64,000 bases of DNA, taken from NCBI RefSeq assembly GCF_950295315.1, contig NC_080175.1, forward strand, positions 69,873,357-69,937,356, written 5' to 3'. A program made the position numbers and the translations under genes. Under the pieces are notes generated by a model. The model saw only the letters and a program-made list of their open reading frames with translations. It did not search any database and was not told the DNA's origin. The stretch is from Erinaceus europaeus. Its lineage: Eukaryota > Chordata > Mammalia > Eulipotyphla > Erinaceidae. This document shows positions 11,499-23,165 of this stretch, piece after piece; position 1 is the first letter of the stretch, and each line of letters opens with the position of its first letter.

Positions 11499-12185
11499 CT
11501 AAATGCTTTCACTGCTCTCATTTATCCAAAGGGCTATTCTTTCTCCTTCCAAGCACTGGACTTTAATATCCAGAATAGGGGAGGCACTAGTGGGAACACG
11601 GCGTCTTGCTCTGATCCTTATGCCAAGCTCCCTTTCCTGTAATCTACCTAAGACAATATGCAGGTGCATTTCAGGGTTGCTATGTAACATGTTTCCTGGG
11701 AAAGCTAAAGGACCATTGTCTGTATGATTGAATGTAATATTTCTGAGAATAGTGCTCAGTCCTTGCTCAACCTGGATAGCCAAGTCATTGGGGCTTGAAG
11801 TGCTGGGATTTACTGTTGTAAGGGGCTTTTCATCCAGTGGGGTCCCATCTGGAATGTCCAGACTAGACTTGGGGGGTTGCACTGTAAGCGTCTCCGGAGT
11901 CTCCTGGACATTCCCTGGGTGGCCTGCATAAAGCATGATAAACAACAACAATAAGCTTTCAGAAGCGAAACCAAGTCCACCTAGCCATCCAAGGCCTTTC
12001 CGCCAACCGGGAGACCCAGGGATCCGTCCACACAAATATCCAGGCTTCTGTCCACCACCTATCTTGGGTACGGTCTTCCGTACAGGAGCTTGTAAGGCCC
12101 CTGTCCGGTTCCCTAACCAGGTCACCCGCACTGTTTTGTCACACCGCGGTCGTGGCCTGCCTATCTGGCCAGACAGGTGTGGCAA
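11499..12185 (-). pseudogene. Sag-like LTR open reading frame, start codon lost
   Basis: There are 228 open codons, ending in TAG at 11,499-11,501. Codon 1 reads TTG. Its last two bases are the first two bases of the LTR and its first base is host target DNA. In the mouse mammary tumour virus the sag start codon straddles the same junction, with its first base supplied by sequence next to the LTR, so the frame here begins in register. The next in-frame ATG is codon 84. Residues about 66-88 form a hydrophobic segment (LLLLFIMLY), consistent with a type II membrane protein. N-glycosylation sequons follow at 149 (NIT), 153 (NHT) and 222 (NES). A basic cluster (RIRARRR, about 190-196) comes after an LQERELGI stretch, an arrangement reminiscent of the region before the processing site in Sag. 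It is shorter than the roughly 320-residue family, missing the C-terminal part that sets T-cell receptor specificity. Family assignment is inference from position, topology and motif order. Activity is unlikely. Alternative: an unrelated LTR open frame. Confidence 0.68.
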
Positions 12186-12360
12186 GGTAGTATTGTATGA
12201 GGTACAATGTATACGTTATCATGCATGTGAACCTGGGGGTCCTTGGGCCCCATCTATGGGAAAGCTTCACAGGTGGCAGAGAAGAGTTTCAGGTTTTCCC
12301 ACAGAGAGATGTAATCTATTACTGAGTGGATTGAGCAATAAATATAGAGGTACAGCTAAC
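12185..12360 (+). mobile_element. SINE B-like, right part, interrupted by LTR
   Basis: Downstream of the LTR the sequence continues as tRNA-SINE: 'tacaatgtatacg', then a B-box-like 'gtgaacctgggggtcc', then 'gggaaagcttcacaggtggc'. It fades into unrelated DNA after about 12,300. Confidence 0.5.
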
Positions 12361-12870
12361 ATTAAAAATAAAAAGGAAAAATGAATAATATAAACTTAAA
12401 AATATTATACAGAATAGTATATAGTAAGAGAAAGCATTGTTCCGAGATGTTTTTATGAATTACTTTGATAAATAAATGTGTGTAATATATCAAGATATCA
12501 AGAACTTGGGGTGAATTAAAGTAAAAATGATATTTATTAGTGGACTGACTTTCTCCCTTTACTTTTCATTTCTATCTGTATCTGTCTTTCCACTTTCCTC
12601 CTCTTTTACTTTCTCTCTTCCTTTGTTTTCCACAAGAAATCCCATTTTCATGCTGTTTCTAATGATCATCACTGAATTATTTTGTGAAGAACTTCCAATG
12701 AAAAGCTTTTGTTCCTAAAGACATGTTGAATGACTGAAAAGTATTTGACTGTCTTATAGACATAAATTACAATTTATTAATTTTGATTCTTTTTTTTTTT
12801 CTTGCTGTTGGAAATTTTAGTTTCTAATTTTGGCAGTATAAATGAGGTGAATGTTTTCATACAGTCTTAA
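12361..12870. other. Anonymous AT-rich DNA
   Basis: No gene or repeat is recognised. Confidence 0.55.
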
Positions 12871-12874
12871 ATTT

Positions 12875-13064
12875 ATTTATATTTACTTATTTTAGTTATG
12901 CTAGAGACAGAGAGAAAGACGGAAAGAGAAAGAGAAATACCTGTAGCCCTGCTTCAACCATTGTAAAGCTCCCCCAGTGTAGGGGTGAACCAAGAGCTTG
13001 AACCCAGGTCTTTATGCATCATAGTAACTTGTGTACTTTACAATTTGCACTACTGCCTAGCTCC
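12875..13064 (-). mobile_element. SINE B, old copy
   Basis: Antisense copy: 'gctagagacagagagaaaga' at left, 'cctgtagccctgcttcaacc', the B box in 'gagcttgaacccaggtcttt', and head 'ctactgcctagctccc'. Confidence 0.75.
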
Positions 13065-13069
13065 CATTT

Positions 13070-13630
13070 TTAACCCCCCCTTTTTTTATGAATGCTTCTT
13101 AGGAGTAGGATTGATGAGTCAAAGAGTGAGCATATTTTCAATTTTTCGAATGTTCCCAGCAGTGCTCTTATCTGTAGTGCCCACCAATTTGATAGTTTAA
13201 ATATGATATTACTGTTTTTCATTCTATAATAGCAAAATTGATTTTTGTAACCTAAAGGTAAGACCTTGTATTTATCTCTTTTATATTTCAACATGTAAAT
13301 ACAGGTTCTTCGTCTGAACACTTAGGTCCTTTAATACTCCTCTTTTTGTCTTCTGAAAGATGAGTTGTAACTTTAATATCATTGCTATTTGCAAATGTAT
13401 TATTTATAAGTCTATTTTGTCCTCATCCAATTCACTTGTAACAATTTGTAAATTGTTTGGCATCAAATACAGAGTCATGAGTCACGATACTAGAAACACT
13501 TATTCCACAGTGATAAAAATCTGTTAATTAGTGCTCTGGGCAAATGTTCAGCCAAGTTTGAAACTGCCTCATTGAAAGTTCATCCAGCCCACTACGTTTC
13601 ATATTTTCTATCGGAATCCCATGAAACACT
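13070..13630. other. Anonymous DNA, possible L1 trace
   Basis: The segment 'atgcttcttaggagtaggat' through 'gttcccagcagtgctcttat' (13,090-13,170) faintly resembles antisense L1 ORF2. The rest is unassigned. Confidence 0.4.
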
Positions 13631-13631
13631 C

Positions 13632-13745
13632 TGAAGCGACTTCCCTGCAGGTAGGGAGCTAGAGGCTCGAACTGGGATCCTTATGCCGGTCTTTGCGCTT
13701 TGTGCCACATGTGCTTAACCCGCTGTGCTACCACCCAACTCCCAG
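13632..13745 (-). mobile_element. SINE A, head only
   Basis: Only the tRNA-like head and adjoining region are present: 'gaagcgacttccctgcaggt', B box 'ctcgaactgggatcc', and A box near 'cgctgtgctaccaccc'. The CT-rich half and the tail are missing, unlike the usual 5' truncation of retroposons. Confidence 0.85.
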
Positions 13746-14560
13746 ATGTCTTTTAAGTCAGGCCTCATTACATATTTCTTACTGGGACTGGCCCCTAGTG
13801 TCTTGCAATAGGAAGTTGTTTGATGAAAATTAAAAATAGAGAAGCAGCAAAATCATGCACACATACTAGCTTTGCTTCAAATGTGGATCAAATCTTGAAT
13901 TAATGAAAGGATCTTCCTTGTGGTCATTCTCTAATGAAAATGATAATTGGATGCCTGTTTTTGCTTGATAGGGAGTTAAGGTTAGAACCCCATTCTGATG
14001 ATTCTTAGCTCTGTGCTCATTCTAATTCTGTTTATAATAGAACACCGAATGACTTAAATTAGATGTCAGAAAAAGGAAGTAACTCTTACTTCAGGTAATG
14101 CATCCCAGTGGACCACTTGTACAAGCACCCTGAGCCTTTTAAATCAGTCACTTGCTATCGATGTACTCTTAGAGATTGACATCTTAGAATCACAAAACAT
14201 AATGTTGGGTGAAAGAAAGGGCCAGTGATTTGCATTAAGTTGTTGCCTAAATTGGTTAATTGACTTTCCACAGAACTCCCTTGTTTAATTTGTTTTCGAA
14301 ATAATAAGTTACAACATTAAAAAACATGCTTTCAGGGCTGGAATTTGCATGCAGTAGCTTAGCCACTCAGTTCTTACTATCAAGAACACATCTGCAAGGT
14401 CCCTGGAACAGAAATTACCCACAGAATTCCTCTGGGGAAGGATTAAAATTGGGAAGTCGGGGAGTTAAAGAGATTTAATTTCCTTGATTTTTAGACATTT
14501 TAAAATAGGTGAATAATTGTGCTAAGGAGCTATACAAGTCTCATTGTTTTACTGTTTGTT
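13746..14560. other. Anonymous DNA
   Basis: No gene or named repeat is seen. Confidence 0.55.
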
Positions 14561-15035
14561 ACCTATTGTTGGGTAGTATGCCACCTCCCCCTGGCTTCTG
14601 CTTAACCATATGCCTATATAGGATTTACTGAACCCATTCAAAGCTTTGGTCTATTTACATAAATCACTTTTACATTTACATAAAGCACTCCCTCCAGGGC
14701 ATTGGTGGTTCAGTGATAGGATTCTCGCCTGTTCCGCCCCCTCCTTGTCACACTCTGATTTTCACCAGTCACTTTTCTCTCCACCCTCTCTATATCACAT
14801 CCTGTTTCCACCCTACTTGGAGAGTATAAAAACAGCTGCTCTTCTGATTAAAGACACTTGGAAATTGCTTTCCGGCTCCGAGAGTTCCAGAGTGTATCTC
14901 CTGCGGAAGTTAGTGCGGCATGAGTTCCTGATCCCTCTCCCACGCAGCAGCCTAGATCGGCTCCAGTTGAGTTCTCTCCAAGCCAGAGAGCACTAGCTCC
15001 GGAAGAAGTACCCTCAGGCTATCCCAGCAACCTAT
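14561..15035 (+). mobile_element. Solo LTR with tRNA-Gly-like U3, class II, with TSD
   Basis: The LTR is 14,567-15,029 (463 bp), starting TGTTGGG and ending CAGCA. It is flanked by the 6-bp repeat ACCTAT (14,561-14,566 and 15,030-15,035). A TATA box lies at 14,825-14,832, and ATTAAA at 14,848-14,853 may act in polyadenylation. Its U3 closely matches the antisense LTR at 2,187-2,644, including 'cactctgattttcaccagtc' and 'cctgtttccaccctacttgg', but sequence after the TATA box is unrelated. Confidence 0.88.
14699..14731 (+). other. tRNA-Gly 5'-half-like sequence in LTR U3
   Basis: It starts GCATTGGTGGTTCAGTGATA and ends ATTCTCGCCTG. It is identical to the antisense copy at 2,483-2,515 and differs from mammalian tRNA-Gly 5' halves at two positions. 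It includes an A-box-like region but no B box. Confidence 0.85.
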
Positions 15036-15620
15036 GAATATTCTTATGGGAAGAATTGTTAAGAAACAACAGTATGAAAATTGTGAAAAGAAAAATGATT
15101 AGCGAAGAAAAGTTGTCTTCTGTATCTATGCTATATTGAGAATTTGAGTGAATTTTGCTGAAAATGAAAGTTCATTTACATCAGTTATTGGCTGTTTAAA
15201 GTAAAATATGACTTATTTCTCATTTTGCAAGTGGGAACTCTGTTATATACTTGTGATGGGAAATTTAAAGTTAGCTTGAAAATATATTTTGTTACTATTA
15301 CTGATTGGCTGTGTTTTTAAAACGTCAAGACTGGCTAAAAGAAATTTTGCAGTTTGCTTTATATTTTGAGATGTCTTTTGACATCTTTTATTTCTAGAAA
15401 TGTGTGGTTTTAAGATTTGTAGTCATTCAGATTTAACCTGTAGGAAACAAGACATATCCTACCCACCCCCAACCCCAATCTGTAATAGTGCTTTCACAAG
15501 GGAAAACTATAGTGAGTTTAATTGTCTGCTTCTGCCTTAAAAATTTTAAGCAGTCTACCTTACACTCTAGACTCAATCTCAATCTTGTGGTACTATAACA
15601 CATAACACATTACACGTCGG
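15036..15620. other. Anonymous AT-rich DNA
   Basis: No gene or named repeat is recognised. Confidence 0.55.
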
Positions 15621-15621
15621 T

Positions 15622-15634
15622 ACTTTCTTTCCCT

Positions 15635-15674
<40 letters not shown>

Positions 15675-15855
15675 TCCTTCCTTCCTTCCTTCCTCCCTCC
15701 CTCCCTCCCTCCCTCCCTTCCTTCCTTCCTTCCTTCCTTCTCCTCCTTCTCCTTTTCCTTCTCCTTCTCCATCTCCTCCTCCTTCTCTTTCTCCTTCTCT
15801 TCCTCCTCTTCCTTCTCCTCCTTATCCTCCTCCTACTTCTTTTTTTCTCTTTAGT
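15622..15855. repeat. (CTTT/CTTC/CTCC)n array
   Basis: A polypyrimidine array of successive blocks: CTTT, CCTT, CCCT, CCTT, then mixed CTC/CTT triplets. The antisense Arg/Lys-rich 86-codon frame here is a repeat artefact. Confidence 0.95.
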
Positions 15856-15859
15856 TTTC

Positions 15860-16780
15860 CATCCACACACAGACAGAAGTAGGATTCTGACAGGTTCAGA
15901 TCAAAGTGTCATTATGGGCCCAGAGTGTGATTATTAATTTTTGTTCAGAATTGATTTATAGACATAGATTAATGGTTTTTAACTTGAGTGATTTTGTCTT
16001 CCAGGGCCCATTTAAAGATGTCTATAGAGACATTTTTAATTTTAACTAACAACTGTGACTATTGGAATTTGCTAGTTTTTTTCATTTGACAACTGATGTA
16101 AAATTGCACACTAAGAACCTACATAGGCTCCCCCCCAATACACAATAGGAAATTGTAGATTGCAACACAAAAAATTGATGTAGATACTTACTAATATATT
16201 CAATAACTTAACTATTTTTTTTTCAGGTGTTGTATGTTAGAAACTCCCTTGATCAGTCAGCACTATTAGGTGAAATACTTAAAGGATTAAGGATGAGATT
16301 GAAAAGATCTTTCATGCCTAATTACCACACTCTTCTGTTCTTTTAAAATGAGACCCAGAATAACTAAACTACATTCTAAAAAATCTCGCTTTCTTTTTAT
16401 TATTATGATGTTCTTTCCTGGGAATCATTTTGTTTTGTTTTACTTATTAGAGAACTAGTTTACGTAAATGAATTCCAGCTTCATTTCTGTCTGCATTTTA
16501 GTATTTCTTCTCACCGTTTCTCCACTGTATAAGAATACATATCAAAATTACCTATCATAGACTTTTGACTTTCACATTTGTGGTTATTAAAATATGACTT
16601 TAGTTTTGACTTTTTCCCCAGGCTTATTTAAGTTATAGGTAGTATGACCGATTTTGTTCAAAGACATAGCTTAAGTGCTACCAAGTTTACCTTTTTATTT
16701 TTAAAGATTACACTATTGAGGGAAATACTTAAAAATAGTTTTTGTCATATGTGAAGTTTCTTTTTTTCCTTTTCTTTTTT
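15860..16780. other. Anonymous DNA
   Basis: No gene or named repeat is recognised. Confidence 0.5.
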
Positions 16781-16781
16781 C

Positions 16782-17165
16782 TCTTTTCTTGGTGATTTAA
16801 TAATGATCAACAAGATAATAAGATTATGGGATAAGAGTGGTATAGTCCTGTACAATTCCTGCCACCAGAGTTCTTTATTTCATTCCCTCCATTGGAAGTT
16901 TCCTTATTCTTTATTCCTCTGGGACTATGGACCAAAAGATCTTTATGGGGTGCAGAAGGTGGGAGGTCTGGCTTTTGTAATTGCTTCTCCACTGAACATG
17001 GGTGTTGACGAGTCCATCCATACCCCCAGACTGTCTCTACCTTTCCCTGGGGAGATGGGGTTCCAGGACACATTGTTGAAGTCTTTTGCCCAAAGAATTC
17101 AGGTTGGCGTCATGATAACATCTGCAACTTGGTGGTTTCCTACTAGAAGGTAGAAAGGGGGAGAT
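16782..17165 (-). mobile_element. L1-I 3' UTR, antisense, old
   Basis: The block matches other copies: 'ttatggggtgcagaaggtgg', 'ctccactgaacatgggtgtt', 'gtctctacctttccctgggg'. Overlapping frames on both strands are non-coding 3' UTR. Confidence 0.85.
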
Positions 17166-17319
17166 TAGAATGGGTATGCCTGAGAACTGAGTAAAGCTGC
17201 AGGGAAGTCTGGTGTTTGCGGGTGGGGTGTGTGGCCTCTGTTAGACTTGCAAGGAGCTGGGTGGTTAAGAAATGACCTCCAGGAGGTGACTAGCTGCTTA
17301 GAAAAGATTTAGATTTCTT

Positions 17320-18660
17320 TTTCTTTTTAATTTTTATTTATTAAAGTGGAAATATTGACAAGACTATAGGGTAAGGGGGCACAATTCCCCACAATTCCCA
17401 CCACCAAAACTCTGTATCCTATCTCCTCCCTTGAAAGCTTTCCAATTCTTTATCCCTCTGAGAGCATGGATCCAGGATCATTATGGGGTGCAGAAGGTGG
17501 AAGGTCTGGCTTCTGTAACTGCCTCTCTGCTGGACATGGGTGTTGGCAGATGGATCCATACTCCCAGCCTGTCTCTCTCTTTCCCTAGTGGGGCAGGGAT
17601 CTGGGGAGGGGAGGGTCCAGGACATATTGGTGGGGTCATTTGCCCAGAGAAGTCAGGTTGACATCATGGTAGCATCTACAACCTGTGGCTGAAAAAGAGT
17701 TAACATATAAAGCAGAAAAAATTGTTAACTAATCATGAACCTAAAGGCAAGAATATTGCAGATGAAGATTTGGGGTTTCCATTTTGGAAAAAGTTGTTTA
17801 GTCTATTTTAGGCATATTCCAAGGGGCCCGTGACTTTACTAGTTTTTGCCTGAATATGAAAGTTAACATGCAGGTGGACCCAAGTTATTGTCTAGAGAGA
17901 TGGTGTCATAGTTGGAAAAAGGACTAGAAAGCTGGATCAGGGAAGAGAGTAGCTCCCAAATATGGGGAAAGTATATAAATATTGTTAACTGTAAAGCCCA
18001 TTGATTTGGTCTGGGGCCCATATTCATCACAGGAGCCTATGTAACCTCTGCATCCTTGTAGGTCTGAGCTCACATTCTGTGGTCATGGCTAGGAACATTA
18101 CAGGCTGTACTAATTTCAGGACCCATCTTCCTTGGGTGGTAGGTAGAGCATGTTATTCAAACTCCCTTCGGAGAATGGAACCATTGTTGATCCACATTGA
18201 GAGCAAGGTCCTATAGTGGCCCACAAAGGGTCCATTATATTATTCCTGATGGAGAGGACCAGTGACAATGGAGAGAGGGATCTGTTAGAGGTCTAGGTCC
18301 ATCACGACTATGTGGGAATCCCAGGACTCCCTGATTAGGGTCCCAGGTGATAGGGTGGCCTGGTAGTGATCAAAGAGCCATCATTAAAGTCTGTAGGTCT
18401 CTTCCCCTTATACAGCTTTTGTAGTCCTTACTTTGACAAGGTTAGCGTTGGAGCGATTGAGGGAAAGGAAATAGGAAGTATGTGAGGAGGGTATCTAGGT
18501 CTAATTAGAAACTATTTAATTAGGTACTTTATAGTGTCTTTTTAGGTCTTTCTACTTGCTTATTGCATTTGGTGACTCATTGCAAACTATTGTGCACTTT
18601 TGTTTTAAGGTATATATTTTCCCTTAACTTATGGATACATGTGATACATATGCCTTATCT
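17320..18660 (-). mobile_element. L1-I 3' UTR, antisense, long copy
   Basis: From the T/A-rich tail at left through 'acaattcccaccaccaaaac', 'ctgctggacatgggtgttgg' and the segment shared with positions 1-150, to 'cttatggatacatgtgatac'. This is about 1.3 kb of UTR, so it is close to the whole 3' UTR. Confidence 0.82.
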
Positions 18661-20350
18661 CATGGCCCATGAATAATTTCTTATCTGTGTCTGTACACCA
18701 CTCCCACATCCAACTGACATTTTCCTCCACCAGAAAGTATTGGGCCCTCAACCCCTTTTCAGTCACCTCTGACCCCCCTCCTCCCGTTAGAATACTTGAT
18801 TCTACTGTGATAGATCACAGCGAATCTGCTATGGATTGTCTCTGTTTATACAACTAGTCTTCACTTAGTGAACCACGTGTTTATCCATGCTGAGAATTAG
18901 GACCTACTCTGATAAGTTGGTGTTATTATGACAGTGAAAGACAACCTGCCTCATGAAAAGTGGTGGCACCGCAACTCAGCTTCAAGCATCTTATCTTGCT
19001 CCCCTCTCTCAGTTTCATTCTCTGTCTCAGTCAGTCTGTGCCTACTCTACTAGTGTATTTTACTTTATTTTGCATGCCATGGTACAATCTATTATCTGCA
19101 TTTTAAAATTACTATACTATATAGAGTATACTACTGAATAAACCTTTAAAATATAAATTAAAATGTTATAAATGATGCAGAGATGATTTTAAATTTTGTA
19201 AAGATGGTTGAAAAAAAAAATCCACTTCCAAGATAGCACATTATGCCTGAAATACCTGTTAGGACTGCTCCTAGTCTATAGATAAATGTGTTTATCAACT
19301 GAGTTTCAGGAATGGCACCAGGTCTCTAAGTAGAAACTTCCTGGATTATGTGGAGCCATTTTGTTGGGTATTGCTATGACTTTGGATATGAAGTCCCTTC
19401 TTTTTCCCATGCTTGGTAGGAGACTACCCTGCCCATTTATTTCAAAGTGCTACTCTCTTGATTTTTTTTTTTCTGATGTAATTACCATTATAGTTTGTTT
19501 TTTACTCAACTCATTCTTTTCTTTTAGGTTTATGTATGCCCCCATGAATATGCTTAATCTTAGACTATCTCTACTGTTCATTCTGATGGTTCAGAGGTTT
19601 GACACTACACTTCATTCCCCACAGTAACTCAATATGATATTCCATAATCATAATGGTCAGTAATCTAAGCTCATAGTCATTTTTAAAAATTGGCCAGAGC
19701 ATCACTCAGCTCTTGTTTTGGTGGAGCCTGGGAAGAACCGAGGATTTGCATGGAGTTTTGCATAAGATTTGCATTCTACCACATTATAAGTCCTCTGCAT
19801 CCTAGTCATTTTAATCAGCCAGAATCAGTGTAAACTCGATCTGTGATGAGAAGATTCCTCAGTAGAGAATAGTGATTTACCTATAAAAACTTGAAGTGAA
19901 CATAAGTCTGATATTATTACTTAAGGAAATGTGGACCATTAATAGGAAAAGTGATACAATCAAACAAAAAAATTATGGCTGATCTGTGCCTATTTGTAGA
20001 AAACATCCCAGATAGGTATCACAATTAGCTGTGCAAGTTAATTACAAATAAAATAGATAAATCATTATTTTAATTTCAAAGTTGACCAGATAAAGGCTCA
20101 TTGGTTAGAAGGGCTCAGTAGGTGAGATATAATTGTTGGCAGGAGGTTAGGATCCGAGATGGAGCAAGATAATCTTCAGTAAGAATCAATCATGAGTCTG
20201 TTAAAGTCAGTTAATTAACCACAACTGATTTGGAGCCATACAAATGAATGTATTTGATATAGATATATAGTGTTGATGAAGCACAACTGTTTTTTGTGAT
20301 CCTAGACACTTAGTGACTTTGCAAATACTATTAAGTCACTTGTACACTGA
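18661..20350. other. Mostly anonymous DNA
   Basis: Parts near 18,660-19,140 may still be old L1 3' UTR, but I cannot align them. No gene is recognised further on. Confidence 0.4.
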
Positions 20351-21806
20351 ACTCTAATACATTTTATTTTTTATATTTTTATTTTTTTTAGATTTCTTTT
20401 TTTTTAAATTTTTTATTAAGAAAGGATTAATGAACAAAAACATAAGGTAGGAGGGGTACAACTCCACACAATTCCCACCACCAGAACTCTATATCACATC
20501 TCCTCCCCTGATAGCTATCTTATTCTTTAACCCTCTGGGAGTATAGACCCAAGGTCATTGTGGGTTGCAGAAGGTAGAAGGTCTGGCTTCTGTAATTGCT
20601 TCCCCGCTGAACATGGGCGTTGACTGGTCGGTCCATACTCCCAGTCTGCCTCTCTCTTTCCCTAGTAAGGTGTGCCTCTGGGGAAGCTGAGCTCCAGGAC
20701 ACATTGGTGGGGTCTTCAATCCAGGGAGGCCTGGCCAGCATCCTGGTGGCATCTGGAACCTGGTGATTGAAAAGAGAGTTAACATATGAAGCCAAACAAT
20801 TTGTTGAGCAATCGTGGATCCCAAGCTTGGAATAGTGGAGAGGAAGTGTTAGGGAGGTACTCACTGCAAACTCTAGTGTAGTTCTGCTTTCAGGTATATA
20901 TTTTGCAGTATTTTATGGATACGTGTGCACATAAACTCTCTCTCACAGAAACTGGTATATATCTAGGTTATGGGACTTTGTTAGAAAGTGAACTACCTGA
21001 GATGAAATTAGAGTGTACTATAAAAGGAAAGGTCTCACCCGAGTAATGAAGCTGAAGGGTTGTCATTCCACACGTGAAGTCTCTGGATACAGTCTGAGGT
21101 GAAGCATGTTGAGGTGGCAATCGTTGCGTTGGTTAGGTTGTGATCGGCGGATGCAATATTATTTGGTTTGGATTGGGAGATGCATACAGGAAAGTGGGCC
21201 CTATCCAAGGGTTCCAGGACTGGGGGAAGTAGGGACTCTATAGTGGAGATGTGAGGTTCCTGCTGTCTTAGGGTTCAAAAAGACAATCGATAGTTAATGT
21301 TATCATCACATTATTTGTTAATTGGGTTAACTTTGAAAAGTCCCTTTGTTATGGTTTGCTGTACAGTATCCAGTATCTTGTATATAGCTGTGCTATTGGA
21401 TGCTTCTAATCTACTTGGTCTAGGCTTTTGAGAGAGTCCGCATATCAAATACATAGCTTATATATTGAAAAGATTCAGTTTGTCTTTTGAGAAACGTTGA
21501 GACATACAATTGATTTCCCCCTCTCATATTAATTAACTACTGATTTATATGTCTACATTTTGCTAGGAGTGTACATAAACACCATTCCCACCACCAAAGG
21601 ACTGTGACCCATCTCTCCTGCCCACTCCCACCCCCCACTGGCCCAGGAAGCTGCATGTCTACCCCTCACCACTGGGTTTTTACTTTGGTGCCCTACTTAC
21701 AATTTGATCAGGTCCTGCTTTTAGTTTCCCTTTCAGATCTTAGCTTCTGTTGATGAGTGGGATCATCCCATACTCATCTTTATCTTTCTGACTCTAATAC
21801 ATTTTA
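20351..21806 (-). mobile_element. L1-I 3' end insertion with 16-bp TSD
   Basis: The insert is 20,367-21,790, flanked by ACTCTAATACATTTTA (20,351-20,366 and 21,791-21,806). It runs from poly(T)/A-rich tail at left through the whole 3' UTR to the last codons of ORF2 ('gagtgggatcatcccatact' near 21,755). It is 5'-truncated at the ORF2 end, so no complete enzyme domain is encoded. Confidence 0.95.
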
Positions 21807-22925
21807 AACCTTAAAGGAATTTTTAGGTGCCATCCAATCTAAGCTCTTTATTTTATAGGTCAGGAAATTGAGGATTAGGCAAAGTAAACAGCTGATGATG
21901 AAAATACTTTCAGATAGTGAAAAAGACAAAACAAGTCTTCCTCTAAAACTCTGGCCTTTTTCAGTGTACCACAGTATCACAAATTAATGGGTTTTGGGGA
22001 GTGCTAAGGGTTAGCACTTAGAAAAATGAAACTTCATCATCTTTTTTCAGAAATATAGTATTTAGAGCTTTGAGGATTATTAAATGTTTTCCTATTGTAG
22101 ATGTTAAAAATATTTCTTCTCTTTCCATTACCTATGCCACACATGGCTTTGTCTAACTCAATTTATTCTTTGACTAAATACCCAAAAGCTCTGGTCTTCC
22201 ATGTTTTTTTTCTTTTTAAAAGGAGTAAATATGTTTTAGTAAGCTCCACAGCCTTTTCCATCTCTAACATTCTTTGAACTGTAGTCCAAGGTTTTAACGG
22301 TGTCATAGACTGACAAAGCAGAGCAATCATTCTACAATTACAGAGTTCATCCTGGTGTTTGGTATTGATTTAACTCTTTGGCATTACACTTAATCTGGTT
22401 TTATCAGATGTCCGTTGAGTACAGAATAAGGACCACATAGTACTAATGAACTACATTCTCCTCAGTAAGTGTCTTACAGTGTACTTAATATAAGAAGATG
22501 AATACCATAGGAATGCTGTTTAAGAGATATGGAATCTGGGAAACAGAAATAATAAAACTAGACAGAGAATTATGATGTGTAAAGGTCTAGATAGTAAATA
22601 AGTGGTTTCATGGCATATATATGAAACTATATATATATGCATATATACATACATATAAATATGTATGTGTATATATATAGTTTCTGTGATAGCTACTTTA
22701 TTCTGCCATGGTATCAGAAAAGCAGCGGTAAACATATCTAATTGGATGGTTGTAGCTGTTACAATTAAAGTTTATTTAAAAATCAAAAAGCCAACTGAGG
22801 GAGTAGTTTACTCACTCCTGGAATATAGAGCATGCTAATCAAGGAACATTTTAATTGGAGATATGGCATTTGGGATATGTTGTAAAGTAATGATAATATT
22901 TAGATGGAGAAGAAGCAGTTGAGGC
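21807..22925. other. Anonymous DNA with MIR-like and (TA)n traces
   Basis: A short MIR-like stretch lies at about 21,850-21,890 ('caggaaattgaggattaggc'). An AT/GT simple stretch with inverted-repeat character lies at 22,610-22,682. No gene is recognised. Confidence 0.45.
22610..22682. repeat. (TA/CA)n simple repeat with dyad symmetry
   Basis: 'gaaactatatatatatgcat' and the later 'gtatatatatagtttc' are near-complementary, so the region could fold as a hairpin. Confidence 0.7.
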
Positions 22926-22927
22926 AA

Positions 22928-23165
22928 GAATAACTGACTGGTCCAATTGTTTGAGCACATAAATTGCTGCTATGTACAAGGGCCCATGTTCAAGCTCCCA
23001 ATTCCCACTTGAAGGGTGAAGCTTCAGGAGCAGTGTGGCAGTGTTGCATTTGTCTCTATTTCGTTCTCTGTCTTTATCTCCCTGACCCTTCTCAATTTAT
23101 CTCCATCCTATCAAATGAAAGAAAAAGGGGAAAAACAACTGCCTGAGAGTTAGCATGACCAAAGG
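22928..23165 (+). mobile_element. SINE B, old copy
   Basis: Sense copy: head 'actggtccaattgtttgagc', B box 'catgttcaagctccc', 'gaagcttcaggagcagtgtg', CT-rich part and 'catcctatcaaatgaaag' tail. Confidence 0.75.

Larger units (their letters stand above)
11135..12190 (-). mobile_element. Solo LTR of an MMTV-like betaretrovirus, with TSD
   Basis: The LTR is 11,141-12,184 (1,044 bp), antisense, with inverted ends TGCC...GGCA and a 6-bp target duplication AGGTAG (11,135-11,140 and 12,185-12,190). On its own strand the order is a long U3 with a 228-codon open frame, a TATA box (complement of 11,285-11,296), a variant polyadenylation signal AGTAAA (complement of 11,266-11,271), then a CG-containing U5 ending 'ggtcggcggca'. 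From established knowledge, long U3, an ORF inside the LTR, AGTAAA and TGCCGC-type ends are features of mouse mammary tumour virus. A single TGTTCT hormone-response half-site lies at 11,433-11,438 (weak evidence). No gag, pro, pol or env remains. Confidence 0.9.

Noticed and set aside
11935..12384. 149-codon sense frame
   Set aside because: It overlaps the Sag-like frame on the other strand, crosses the LTR edge into a SINE, and has no recognisable domain.
14699..14731. Possible tRNA-Gly gene
   Set aside because: Only the 5' half is present. There is no anticodon arm completion, B box or acceptor 3' strand.
15610..15870. Arg/Lys-rich 86-codon frame, like a basic nuclear protein
   Set aside because: Microsatellite translated antisense. 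The same holds for 28,204-28,575 and 43,183-43,479.
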